Shown one piece after another: positions 46,584-57,503 of a DNA stretch of 64,000 nucleotides (positions are counted from its first letter, which is position 1; every line of letters starts with the position of its first letter). The notes under the pieces were generated by a model, which searched no databases, was not told where the DNA came from, and was given only the letters and a program-made list of their open reading frames with translations. The stretch covers positions 1 through 64,000 of the forward strand of contig NZ_VDCH01000003.1 of assembly GCF_006265165.1 (NCBI RefSeq), read 5' to 3'. This DNA is from Chlorobaculum thiosulfatiphilum. Its GTDB lineage: Bacteria > Bacteroidota > Chlorobiia > Chlorobiales > Chlorobiaceae. Both the position numbers and the translations under genes were made by a program.

Positions 46584-47424
46584 AACTGTCCTTTTTATCA
46601 AGCAGATAGAGTTCCACCGGCTTGAGTTCGTTTTCAACCATCTCGTGATACTCCGGCATGATTTCGATGCCGATGGAGTTGCGTTTCATCCGCTGGGCGA
46701 CGAAATTGGTGGTGCCGGAACCCATGAAGGGGTCGAGCACGGTGTCGCCCTCTTTCGTGAAGAGTTTGATGAACCACTCCGGCAATCCTTCGGGGAAGGC
46801 CGCGCTGTGGTTTTTGTTGTTGCACTCGGTGGCCAGGTGCAGCACGTTGGTCGGGTAGGCCATGTCGCGCTGGAGCCAGTTGGAGATGTTCTTGCCGAAG
46901 CCGCTGCCAACTTTCGATTCGTCGCGGGTCTTGTCCGTTTCGCTGAGATTTTTCAGGCGCGTTTTCGACCAGTCGCCCATCGGCACCATGACCGCTTCCT
47001 GATACATGGAGAATTGCCGGTTCTTGTTGAACTGGATGAGGCGCTCCCACGAATCCCTGAAGCGGTTCGGCCATTTGCCGGGGTAGCAATTTTTCTTGTG
47101 CCAGATAAACTCCTCGGTCCAGAGCCACCCCTGCTGCCGCCGCATTTCGATGATCAGCTCCATCACGTAGGTGCTGCGCTCGCCGTTGACCACTTTTTCC
47201 TTGATGTTGAGGATGAAAGTGCCGGTTGGTTTGAGCACCCGCTTCAGCTCCGCCGATATTGGCAGGAACCACTCGACATAGCGATCGGGATGGATGCCGC
47301 CGTAGGTCTTTTTCCGCTGGTCGGCGTAGGGCGGCGAGGTGAAGACGAGATCCACCGAATCGTCTGGCAGCGTTTTCAGAATCTCCTTGCAGTCGCCGAG
47401 AAGAATGTCGGTCTTGATTTCCAT
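46543..47424 (-). CDS. DNA methyltransferase of the restriction-modification pair (probably cytosine-N4)
   Basis: A 293-residue protein from ATG 47424 (MEIKTDILLGDCKEIL). The catalytic motif TSPPY (29-33) precedes the AdoMet motif DPFMGSGTT (about 229-237), so it is a beta-class amino-methyltransferase. The Ser-Pro-Pro-Tyr form favours N4-cytosine over N6-adenine. The longer frame back to 47538 has no homologous sequence. It is transcribed first and the endonuclease overlaps its end, which may let methylation precede cutting. Confidence 0.88.
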   Translation of the reverse strand: MEIKTDILLGDCKEILKTLPDDSVDLVFTSPPYADQRKKTYGGIHPDRYVEWFLPISAELKRVLKPTGTFILNIKEKVVNGERSTYVMELIIEMRRQQGWLWTEEFIWHKKNCYPGKWPNRFRDSWERLIQFNKNRQFSMYQEAVMVPMGDWSKTRLKNLSETDKTRDESKVGSGFGKNISNWLQRDMAYPTNVLHLATECNNKNHSAAFPEGLPEWFIKLFTKEGDTVLDPFMGSGTTNFVAQRMKRNSIGIEIMPEYHEMVENELKPVELYLLDKKDSYAPTEPRRRIELR

Positions 47425-47657
47425 CGAAAAACAGGCATGAAAAGATTGCTTGAGCGCATCGCGGGCTTTCGGGCCGGGCTTTCGTAAACTAACACTTTTC
47501 ACCGCTTCTCTCGCGCCGTCGCTTGATCTTTGATGCAACTGCGTTACGGCATGGCCGAGCTGTTCTATATTTCCGTAATAATTGTAATTTTAAGCTATTG
47601 ACATCCGTCTTGGCCGCAACGGGACGTCCGGCGGCAGGCATTAAACAAACGCAGTGC

Positions 47658-48707
47658 ATGAAGATCCTTTTCGGCGTTCAGGGAACAGGGAACGGCCATA
47701 TCAGCAGAAGCAGGGAGCTGGTCAGAAAGCTCAAGGAGGATGGTCACGAGGTTCAGGTTATCATCAGCGGCAGAAAGGAGGAGGAGCTTCGCGAGATCGA
47801 AGTGTTCGCTCCTTACAAGGTGTTCAAGGGCTTTACCCTGGTGACGCATCGTGGCAAGATGAACTACATTGAGACCATGTTTCAGCTCGATTTCGTCAGC
47901 CTCTGGGCCGATGCCTTGACCATCGATACCGCTGGCGTCGATCTGGTGATCACCGATTTCGAACCGGTCACCTCGATGGCGGCGCGGCTCAAGGGCATCG
48001 TGAGCATCGGGTTCGGCCACCAGTACGCCTTTCCGTTTCATATCCCCATCGCGCGGGGCAGCTTGTTCGAGCGTTACACCCTGCTCAACTTCGCTCCGGC
48101 GCGTTACCATGCCGGTCTGCATTGGGATCACTTCAACCAGCCGATCTTTCCGCCGGTCATTCCCGAAACGCTCTATTGCGCCGCCCGCCCAGAGGAGGAT
48201 TCGCGGAAAATTCTGGTTTACCTGCCCTTCGAGGAGGTTGAGGATATCGAAGCTTTTCTGAAGCCTTTCGAGGCCAATCGCTTTTTCATTTACGGCAAGG
48301 TGACGGAGGATCGCGACGATGGCCATCTCTCCTTTCGGGGCTACTCGCGGGAGGGATTCCTGCGCGACCTGATGGAGTGCTCCGGCGTGGTCTGCAACGC
48401 GGGCTTCGAGCTGCCGGGCGAGGCGTTGCATCTCGGTAAGAAGATGCTGCTTCGTCCGCTCGACGGGCAGATCGAGCAGGAGTCCAACGCGCTGGCGATG
48501 GTGCAGCTCGGTTACGGCATGTCGATGCACACGCTCGATGGCGATGTGCTCAGGGAGTGGCTCGCCATGGAGTCGGGCAAGCCGCTCAACTATTCGAGAA
48601 CGGTCGATTACATCGCCGAGTGGATCGCCTCGGGCCGGTGGAGCGACCTGCGGGTCTTTACCGACGCGGCCTGGAAGGATCACTGTCGCGAGGAGTCGAA
48701 AGCATGA
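47658..48707 (+). CDS. Glycosyltransferase family protein (MJ1255/VC2487-like)
   Basis: A 349-residue GT-B-type protein. 'MKILFGVQGTGNGHISRSRELVRKLKEDGHEV' is the N-terminal Rossmann with the GxGHxxR loop. 'SGVVCNAGFELPGEALHLGKKMLLRPLDGQIEQESNA' is the C-terminal donor-binding segment like that in MurG/UGT proteins. The acceptor is unknown. ATG 47658 is chosen because homology starts there. It overlaps the nitroreductase start (ATGA), so the two are co-expressed. Confidence 0.85.
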   Translation: MKILFGVQGTGNGHISRSRELVRKLKEDGHEVQVIISGRKEEELREIEVFAPYKVFKGFTLVTHRGKMNYIETMFQLDFVSLWADALTIDTAGVDLVITDFEPVTSMAARLKGIVSIGFGHQYAFPFHIPIARGSLFERYTLLNFAPARYHAGLHWDHFNQPIFPPVIPETLYCAARPEEDSRKILVYLPFEEVEDIEAFLKPFEANRFFIYGKVTEDRDDGHLSFRGYSREGFLRDLMECSGVVCNAGFELPGEALHLGKKMLLRPLDGQIEQESNALAMVQLGYGMSMHTLDGDVLREWLAMESGKPLNYSRTVDYIAEWIASGRWSDLRVFTDAAWKDHCREESKA

Positions 48708-49300
48708 AGTTCAGGGAGCTGGTGACCCGGAGCCGCGCCATCCGGCGTTTCGATGAAGGCGCTGACGTGAGCGACGGAACGCTCCGCGAGCTGGTCGAGC
48801 TCGTCTGCTACACGCCGTCGGCGGCCAACCGGCAGCCGTTGCGCTTCCTGCCCGTCACGGGCGCCGACTTTCTCGACAAGGTGTTTCCCTGCCTGAAGTG
48901 GGCCGGATATCTGGCGGATTGGCCCGGCCCCGAGGCGGGGGAGCGTCCCGCCGCCGCGCTCGTCGTTGTGTGTCGCAACGAGGACGCTGCGGGCGCGGCT
49001 TGCGACAGCGGCATCGCGGCGCAGACCATTCTGCTCGGCGCGGCTGAAAAGGAGCTGGGTGGCTGCATCGTCGCCGCCATCGACCGCGAACGGCTCGCGG
49101 GCGAGCTTGGCATTCCCGATGGCTGGACGGTGCTGCTGGTGATCGCGCTCGGCAAGCCCGCCGAGACGGTCGTGATCGACCAGATCGGGCCGGGCGGCGA
49201 CATCCGCTACTGGCGCGACAAGCACGGCATCCACCACGTGCCGAAACGGCGGGTCGACGAATTGCTCGTAAAGCCGGAACATCTGCGAGCGCATGAGTAA
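48704..49300 (+). CDS. Nitroreductase-family flavoprotein
   Basis: A 198-residue FMN protein. 'MKFRELVTRSRAIRRFDEG' carries the Arg-Ser-x-Arg phosphate-binding motif. 'TPSAANRQPLRFLPV' and 'DSGIAAQTILLGAAEKELGGC' are the other FMN contacts. ATG 48704 overlaps the glycosyltransferase stop. It uses NAD(P)H to reduce an unknown substrate; some relatives act in flavin or quinone metabolism. Confidence 0.9.
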   Translation: MKFRELVTRSRAIRRFDEGADVSDGTLRELVELVCYTPSAANRQPLRFLPVTGADFLDKVFPCLKWAGYLADWPGPEAGERPAAALVVVCRNEDAAGAACDSGIAAQTILLGAAEKELGGCIVAAIDRERLAGELGIPDGWTVLLVIALGKPAETVVIDQIGPGGDIRYWRDKHGIHHVPKRRVDELLVKPEHLRAHE

Positions 49301-49321
49301 CGCATTACAAAGCAGTACAGT

Positions 49322-49906
49322 ATGATACGGGTCGAGGATGTGCTTCGCGCCTACCGGCACGGCTTTTTTCCGATGGCCGACTCGCGCGAGGGAACGGTGA
49401 GCTGGTGTCAGCCCTACCAGCGGGCCGTGGTGCCGCTCGACGCTTTTCGCCCGTCGCGAAGCCTCCGGCGCGTCATCGGCGAAAAGCGCTTCACCATCAA
49501 AATCGACTCGGCCTTCGAGCGGGTGATTCGCGCCTGCTCGCTGCCCCGCTCGACCGAAGAGGAGACCTGGCTTTCGGAGGAGATCATCGAAGTGTTTCTC
49601 AAACTGCGCCGCCTCGGCGTGGCGCACAGCATCGAGAGCTGGCAGGATGGCGAGCTTGCCGGAGGCCTGTACGGCATCTCCATGGGTGGGGCATTTTTCG
49701 GCGAGTCGATGTTTTTCATCCGCCCCAACGCCTCGAAGGTCGCCTTCGCCTGGCTGGTGGCCCATCTCAGGCGGAAGGGCTACCTCCTGCTCGACGCCCA
49801 GATCATGAACCCCCACCTCGAAAGCCTCGGCGCCATCGAAATTCCCCACGACGACTACATGGCGCAACTCGAACACGCGCTCGGGGAAAAAATTTTCTTT
49901 CTCTGA
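49322..49906 (+). CDS. aat: Leucyl/phenylalanyl-tRNA-protein transferase
   Basis: A 194-residue GNAT-like protein. 'ILRAYRHGFFPMAD' in the form VLRAYRHGFFPMAD, 'AHSIESWQDGELAGGLYGISMGGAFFGESMFF' and 'LLDAQIMNPHLESLGAIEIPHDDY' are the Aat signatures. It adds Leu or Phe to N-terminal Arg/Lys of proteins, marking them for ClpS/ClpAP. It follows the nitroreductase gene by about 20 bases. Confidence 0.95.
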   Translation: MIRVEDVLRAYRHGFFPMADSREGTVSWCQPYQRAVVPLDAFRPSRSLRRVIGEKRFTIKIDSAFERVIRACSLPRSTEEETWLSEEIIEVFLKLRRLGVAHSIESWQDGELAGGLYGISMGGAFFGESMFFIRPNASKVAFAWLVAHLRRKGYLLLDAQIMNPHLESLGAIEIPHDDYMAQLEHALGEKIFFL

Positions 49907-50118
49907 AAAGCAAAGGGGAAAAGAGCTACCTTTTTCTTTTAAAAGTAAGCAGAAGGTTATTCATACCGGATTTTCTCCTGGACAGCTTCCTGCGACTCAG
50001 GCTCCATTGAACGTTCGATCAGCCGCTGTTTTCGAAGTGCATCGAGAAAAATCAGCGCTTCGCAAGAGATGCGTGAAGGGCGTAATGGTTCATTAACCAA
50101 TAACAAACGCAGACTGCA

Positions 50119-50529
50119 ATGAAACAGAGATTTTTTCCAGCTCTCGTTATCGTGCTTGGCCTCAGTGGCTTTTTATGGAGCACATCGTTTGCGGCTGACT
50201 CATCAGCCCCGGTTTCCCGAAAAGCTGCTCCTGCACCTGAGAAGAAGGTTGTCAAGGAGGTTCCAAAAGCAGGAGGCTGGTCGAAGTTTGACATGCTTTC
50301 AGCCACGGATCGGGCAGTATTCAAAGAGACCATGGCTGGCCTCGCGGGTGTGGGTTATGAGCCTCTTGTTGTCAGAAAGCAGGTGGTTGCAGGCATGAAC
50401 TACGAATTTTTCTGCAATGCCAGGGTTGTGTATCCCGGCACGGACTGGTATCCGGCAACGGTGCTGATTCACAAGCCGTTGCAAGGCAACGCGGTCATCA
50501 AGAAAATCAGCAAGATAGCGGCGCATTGA
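50119..50529 (+). CDS. Small exported protein with cystatin-like motifs
   Basis: A 136-residue protein with a signal peptide (hydrophobic 8-22, likely cut after SFA at 23-25) and a Lys/Pro/Ala-rich linker. The mature domain shows the cystatin order: GGW (52-54), a helix (TDRAVFKETMAGL), QVVAG (88-92) followed by NYEFFCNA, then 'GTDWYPATVLI' in the place of the second binding loop, which has a conserved Trp. Cystatins inhibit papain-like proteases. Whether this protein inhibits anything is not known. The motif match is direct; function is inference. Confidence 0.65.
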   Translation: MKQRFFPALVIVLGLSGFLWSTSFAADSSAPVSRKAAPAPEKKVVKEVPKAGGWSKFDMLSATDRAVFKETMAGLAGVGYEPLVVRKQVVAGMNYEFFCNARVVYPGTDWYPATVLIHKPLQGNAVIKKISKIAAH

Positions 50530-50647
50530 GTTGGTGATTCGAGATGGAGAATTCAGTTTTATCTGAAATTAAAATCTAAAAGCAGCAACTGATTTACTCT
50601 TTTATCGCTGTTTGTGCAACAATAACTTTAACGTGATAATAGAAGTT

Positions 50648-51334
50648 ATGTATATGTATAATAATATTTTACGTGGTTGGTTTGTGCATCTGGCGCTGAT
50701 AGTGCTGGTGCTCCAACTTGTTGCGTGCAGTGGCAAAGACAGTCTTTCCGATGGTGCTGCGGCCGAGGTGATCGAGCAACAAATTCTGACTGAGCTTTTT
50801 AACACAGGTGTACCCCTAGGTAGCGTTACCTTCATGGATGGATTTGAAGCTGCATTAGGGGGAAAAGAAAATCAAAAAAACAAAAAATTCCACCCCCGGC
50901 GTCTTGAGCTGGCCAAAAAACTTTCTCAGGCGGGCTTGATAAGCCTCACGGACAAATCATCGGTATTTGATGTAATGACGCTTAGGTACACGATTTCGCT
51001 TACCCCCGCAGGTGAACAGAAAGTAAAGCGAAAAGAACAGGATATGGCCTTTTTTGACCTCGTAACGGTCAAGGTTGAGCGGGTTGTCAGCAATACCCTG
51101 TTGGGAGAGCCGAAAGCAGACAATCCAGAGCCTCGTCGATTAGTGATGGCTGCATTTTCGATGACCCCGACTGATTTCGGTATTGAGCTGTTAGGAAAGC
51201 CCGATGAAAGTCAAACGAAGGGCAGGGTGCGAGCAAAACTGAAATTCGATAGTTTTGACAAGAAATGGAAGGTTGAAAGTTTCGATCTTGGCGATGATCA
51301 AGGAAACTGGTTGTCAAATAATGTCGAGATGTAA
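50648..51334 (+). CDS. Putative lipoprotein of unknown function
   Basis: About 228 residues. The signal sequence ends in the lipobox LVAC (LALIVLVLQLVACSG), so the mature protein starts at Cys and is lipid-anchored. The rest is soluble, with a helix-turn region (FHPRRLELAKKLSQAGLISL) and strands (VRAKLKFDSFDKKWKVESFDLGDDQGNW). No family recognised. Start ATG 50648 or 50654; GAAG is upstream. More AT-rich than the core genes. Confidence 0.7.
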   Translation: MYMYNNILRGWFVHLALIVLVLQLVACSGKDSLSDGAAAEVIEQQILTELFNTGVPLGSVTFMDGFEAALGGKENQKNKKFHPRRLELAKKLSQAGLISLTDKSSVFDVMTLRYTISLTPAGEQKVKRKEQDMAFFDLVTVKVERVVSNTLLGEPKADNPEPRRLVMAAFSMTPTDFGIELLGKPDESQTKGRVRAKLKFDSFDKKWKVESFDLGDDQGNWLSNNVEM

Positions 51335-51747
51335 ATGGCCACTGTCAGATGTTTGTGGCATATCCTGATAGAAGAGGGGGCGTGTGTACTGTTTGCTCAT
51401 TTGGAAAATATGTGTATTTGTCACTTAAAAAGTTAAACTGATTATCATCCGTAAACGACTGCTAATTAATGGGTTATCTGATCCAGGCATAGTTCATGAA
51501 AAATTATCATTAACAGGCTTTAGTCTCTTGATAGGGGGGCATTTTCCCTTGTTGGTCCAAGCGTTTTCGGTATGATCTTCGAGAAAGTCTCCTTTTTATG
51601 CAACTGGCCTGTACACACTGTGGCCTGCTTGTTTATCTCGTTTTTTCGTAATGAATTATCGGTATTTTGAGAATGTTGCTTTAAATGTGCTAACTTCACA
51701 GTTCGTTTTATCGGGATCATTTTTCATCTCGTATCAAAGGAGAGTCC
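51335..51747. other. AT-rich intergenic region upstream of the ArsA-like gene
   Basis: About 410 bases with no ORF I can support on either strand. TTGAGA at about 51669 and TAACTT 18 bases later are a weak promoter candidate for the ArsA-like gene. AAAGGAGA sits at the ribosome-binding distance before ATG 51748. No repeat unit from the three families was seen. Confidence 0.45.
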
Positions 51748-53049
51748 ATGCTTTCGAGGGATTTAACCGACAATCAGGCGCAACCAAGGGTCATCATCTA
51801 TTCCGGCAAGGGAGGAACAGGCAAGACCACCATCTCTTCCTCAACCGCCGTTGCCCTTGCCCGGCAGGGCAAGCGGGTGCTCATCATGTCCTCCGATCCG
51901 GCGCACTCGCTTTCGGATGTTTTCGATGTGCAGATCGGACGCAACGAGCCGTTGAAGATCGAGAAAAATCTCTACGGCCTCGAAGTCGATACCATCTACG
52001 AACTGAAGAAGAACATGTCGGGCTTCCAGAAGTTCGTCTCTTCGTCGTACAAAAATCAGGGCATCGATAGTGGCATGGCTTCGGAGCTGACCACGCAGCC
52101 CGGCCTCGACGAAATTTTCGCCCTCTCGCGCCTGCTCGACGAGGCGCAGTCCGGCAAGTGGGACACCGTGGTGCTCGACACCTCGCCGACCGGCAACACG
52201 CTCCGCCTGCTCGCCTATCCGGAGATCATCATCGGCGGCAACATGGGCAAGCAGTTCTTCAAGCTCTACAAAAGCATGTCGTCGCTGGCCCGTCCGCTCA
52301 GCGGCAACAACATTCCCGACGACGACTTTTTCAACGAGGTCAACGTGCTGCTCAAGCAGATGGAGGACATCAACGAGTTCATCCTCAGCCCGGAAGTCAC
52401 CTTCCGCTTGGTGCTGAACCCGGAGAAGCTCTCGATTCTCGAAACGAAGCGCGCCTACACCTTCGTGCACCTCTACGGCATCAACATCGACGGCATCGTC
52501 ATCAACAAGATTCTGCCGACCTCGCGCACGGTGGGCGAGTACTTCGAGTTCTGGGCCGACCTGCACAGCAAGTACCTGATGGAGATCGACAACTCCTTCT
52601 ACCCGACGCCGGTTTTCCGCTGCCACCTGCAACGCACCGAGCCGATCGGCGCCGACGCGCTCTACGACATCAGCCAGATGGTGTTTGGCGACCAGGCTCC
52701 CGACCAGACCTTCTATTCCGGCAAGAACTTCTGGATCGAAAGCCAGAAAAACCAGGTCACTTCCGGCCATCGCGAGGTGCTCTGCATCAAGATTCCGTTC
52801 CTCAAGGACGCCGAGGATGTTTCGGTTGAGCGCATGGGCACCGACATCATCGTCACGGTCGATCGCGCCCAGCGGATCATCACCCTGCCGAGGGCGCTCT
52901 ACAGCCTCGATATGGACAAATTCATCAGGGAAGACAACCTGCTCAAGGTGATCTTCAAGGAGGTTCAGGTCGAAAAAGAGGCGATGGAGCTGAACGTCAA
53001 CAAGAACGTGCTCGACAAGCTCCGCTCCATGCGCCGCCTGAAAATCTGA
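51748..53049 (+). CDS. ArsA-family ATPase with C-terminal HSP20-like domain
   Basis: A 433-residue protein. The deviant Walker A GKGGTGKTT is at 20-28, 'SSDPAHSLSDVFD' is switch I, and 'VVLDTSPTGNTLRLL' is switch II with the A/LDTxPTGxTLR form of ArsA/Get3. Only one ATPase half is present. From about 342 to 410 ('REVLCIKIPFLKDAEDVSV...ITVDRAQRIITLP') there is an alpha-crystallin-like domain, known from ArsA proteins of green sulfur bacteria and plants. No ars genes are adjacent, so arsenite export is unlikely. A chaperone-type role in membrane-protein or chlorosome assembly is a guess. A strong AAAGGAGA precedes the ATG. Confidence 0.87.
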   Translation: MLSRDLTDNQAQPRVIIYSGKGGTGKTTISSSTAVALARQGKRVLIMSSDPAHSLSDVFDVQIGRNEPLKIEKNLYGLEVDTIYELKKNMSGFQKFVSSSYKNQGIDSGMASELTTQPGLDEIFALSRLLDEAQSGKWDTVVLDTSPTGNTLRLLAYPEIIIGGNMGKQFFKLYKSMSSLARPLSGNNIPDDDFFNEVNVLLKQMEDINEFILSPEVTFRLVLNPEKLSILETKRAYTFVHLYGINIDGIVINKILPTSRTVGEYFEFWADLHSKYLMEIDNSFYPTPVFRCHLQRTEPIGADALYDISQMVFGDQAPDQTFYSGKNFWIESQKNQVTSGHREVLCIKIPFLKDAEDVSVERMGTDIIVTVDRAQRIITLPRALYSLDMDKFIREDNLLKVIFKEVQVEKEAMELNVNKNVLDKLRSMRRLKI

Positions 53050-53279
53050 CGGCAACGCCGCCGAAAGCCGCGCCTCTCCTCATTTCCGGGGGCGCGGCCC
53101 TGAACGGAGTCCGGTCGATTTCCATACCGCTGTTTCTGTAGTATCGCATTTGCGTCAGGATGCAAATTTTACCGGTAACTGTTTAACAATTCACCGGAAA
53201 CTTGTATCTTGACAGCTTTGAACGATCATCAAAGGGGTAACCGCTACCCTAATTTTTCTGAAAAGAATCAGATTGTACC

Positions 53280-54152
53280 ATGCCCGAGAAAGCGCACTAT
53301 GGTCTTTTGAAAGGGAAAAAAGGAATTGTATTCGGCCCGCTCGATGAAAGCAGCATCGGCTGGCAGATAGCGCTGCATGCCTACCGGGAGGGTGCGGAAA
53401 TCGCCCTTTCCAATGTCGCGACGGCTATTCGCTTTGGCAATCTCCAGGAGCTGTCAGAACTCTGCGGCAACGCTCCGATTCTCGTCTGCGACGCCTCCAG
53501 AAACGAGGATGTCGATAACACCTTCAGGGAACTCAAGGAGAAGATGGGTTCCGTCGATTTCATCGTGCACTCCATCGGCATGTCCCAGAACATCCGCAAA
53601 CAGGTGCCATACGAGGAGTTGAACTACGAGTGGTTCATGCGGACGCTCGATGTCTCCGGTATTTCGTTCCACAGGCTCGTCGCCTACGCGCTGAAGAACG
53701 AGGCGATCAATGACGGCGGTAGCATCATTGCGCTTTCATATATCGCGTCGCAGCGCAATTACTGGACATACTCCGACATGGGCGACGCCAAGTCGCTGCT
53801 CGAATCGATCGCTCGCAGCTTCGGCCCGAGACTCGCCAAACGCAGCATCCGCATCAACACGATTTCACAAAGCCCGACCTACACAAAGGCCGGCAGCGGC
53901 ATCCCCGGTTTCGAGAAGATGTACGACTACGGCGAACTGATGTCGCCGCTCGGCAATGCGAGCGCTGAGGAGTGCGCCGAATATACCATGACGATCCTGA
54001 GCGACTTGACGCGCAAGGTGACCATGCAGAATCTTTTCCATGACGGCGGTTACAGCTCCATGGGGGCGACCATTCCTATGATCAAGCTCGCTTACGAAGT
54101 GCTTCATGACAAAGAGCTTGCCGACAGGGTTGGGCTCGAAGACCGTCAGTAA
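53280..54152 (+). CDS. fabI: Enoyl-[acyl-carrier-protein] reductase (NADH)
   Basis: A 290-residue short-chain dehydrogenase-type enzyme. 'GPLDESSIGWQIALHAYREGAEI' is the dinucleotide-binding start typical of FabI, and 'DFIVHSIG' follows. The active site Tyr-x6-Lys is in YSDMGDAK. 'RINTISQSPTYTKAGSGIPGF' is the substrate loop. It performs the last reduction in each fatty-acid elongation cycle. A hairpin (54171) ends the unit. The preceding 230-base gap contains a GC hairpin (GCCGCGCC with GGGCGCGGC) after the ArsA-like gene. Confidence 0.93.
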   Translation: MPEKAHYGLLKGKKGIVFGPLDESSIGWQIALHAYREGAEIALSNVATAIRFGNLQELSELCGNAPILVCDASRNEDVDNTFRELKEKMGSVDFIVHSIGMSQNIRKQVPYEELNYEWFMRTLDVSGISFHRLVAYALKNEAINDGGSIIALSYIASQRNYWTYSDMGDAKSLLESIARSFGPRLAKRSIRINTISQSPTYTKAGSGIPGFEKMYDYGELMSPLGNASAEECAEYTMTILSDLTRKVTMQNLFHDGGYSSMGATIPMIKLAYEVLHDKELADRVGLEDRQ

Positions 54153-54170
54153 TCCAGGTACGCTTTGATG

Positions 54171-54199
54171 GAGAGCCGGCCTCCGCCGGCCTCCCGTTT
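54171..54199 (+). terminator. Stem-loop terminator after fabI
   Basis: GAG A GCCGGC, loop CTCC, GCCGGC CTC, then CCGTTTTCC. A strong GC stem with a short T-run, 18 bases after the fabI stop. Confidence 0.65.
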
Positions 54200-56705
<2,506 letters not shown>

Positions 56706-56735
56706 TTTGTCGCGAGACAGCACAGAGCAACACAG

Positions 56736-56763
56736 AAGCCCGGTTCATCGCCGGGCTTTTTTT
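56736..56763 (+). terminator. Rho-independent terminator of icd
   Basis: AAGCCCGG, loop TTCATCG, CCGGGCTT, then a T-run (eight T from 56757 to 56764, read through the stem end). The structure is the classic intrinsic type, and it ends where the convergent L,D-transpeptidase-like gene stops. Confidence 0.9.
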
Positions 56764-57415
56764 ATTTCCGGAAGTTATCGTCCGGTGTTGCCCACGCATA
56801 GATGAACCCGCCGCCGGCCAGCTTTTTGACCACCTCGACGATGTCGCCACCAGAGATGACAAAGCAGCCGTTGCTTCTGCCGATCATCGGGCCATAACCA
56901 GTCACGACGTTCAGCAGGATGAAGGGAATCGAGACATACCCGGCCTTGTGCAGCACGATGTCGCGCTTCGCGGCGTTGCCGTTGCGGAGCGAGTCGAGGC
57001 CGTCGAGACGGAGCGCGAGGCCGTGGTCGCCAGAGTATCGCGCTCCGACGCGGAACAGCCCGAGGCTGCTCATGTTCGACTCCGGGGTGTTCGAGAATCG
57101 CCGGGCGAAAAGCTCGCCGCTGTTTTTGCCGTGGGCGACCCGATAGAATGATTGGCGACCGGTTTTCAGGTCGATGATCGCCATGCGCTTCATGAACGAA
57201 GGCCTTGAGTAGTCGATGACCGCAAGCGCCCGAGGTGGTGCGCTTGCGTGGTTCCGGCGAAGGTACTCCCGCATGGCGGCAAACGCCTCTTTTGTCGCCT
57301 CCGCTGAAACATACCCGGAATCGAGCAAGAGAGCGATCATTCCGAGGTTCAGCAGAAGAAACAGAAGCAGAGGCAGTACGCCTGCCATGCGGGCCGCTCT
57401 CTTATCAGGATTCAC
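56762..57415 (-). CDS. Murein L,D-transpeptidase-like protein (YkuD_2 family)
   Basis: A 217-residue protein. One N-terminal hydrophobic helix (12-31, VLPLLLFLLLNLGMIALLL) anchors or exports it. 'RMAIIDLKTGRQSFYRVAHGKNSG', 'SNMSSLGLFRVGARYSG', 'RDIVLHKAGYVS' and 'GRSNGCFVIS' are the YkuD_2 blocks, with catalytic His in VLHKA and Cys in SNGCF. It likely cross-links or modifies peptidoglycan. It starts with GTG 57415; ATG 57388 is an alternative that removes the basic residues before the helix. Confidence 0.83.
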   Translation of the reverse strand: MNPDKRAARMAGVLPLLLFLLLNLGMIALLLDSGYVSAEATKEAFAAMREYLRRNHASAPPRALAVIDYSRPSFMKRMAIIDLKTGRQSFYRVAHGKNSGELFARRFSNTPESNMSSLGLFRVGARYSGDHGLALRLDGLDSLRNGNAAKRDIVLHKAGYVSIPFILLNVVTGYGPMIGRSNGCFVISGGDIVEVVKKLAGGGFIYAWATPDDNFRK

Positions 57416-57503
57416 GAACGTGGTTCTGGAGTTGATGGATCTCCCGGTGTGGAGTACTGTTCAAAATAGCCCGCCTCGTCGATTTGGTCAAGCGCAGCTC
57501 TGC

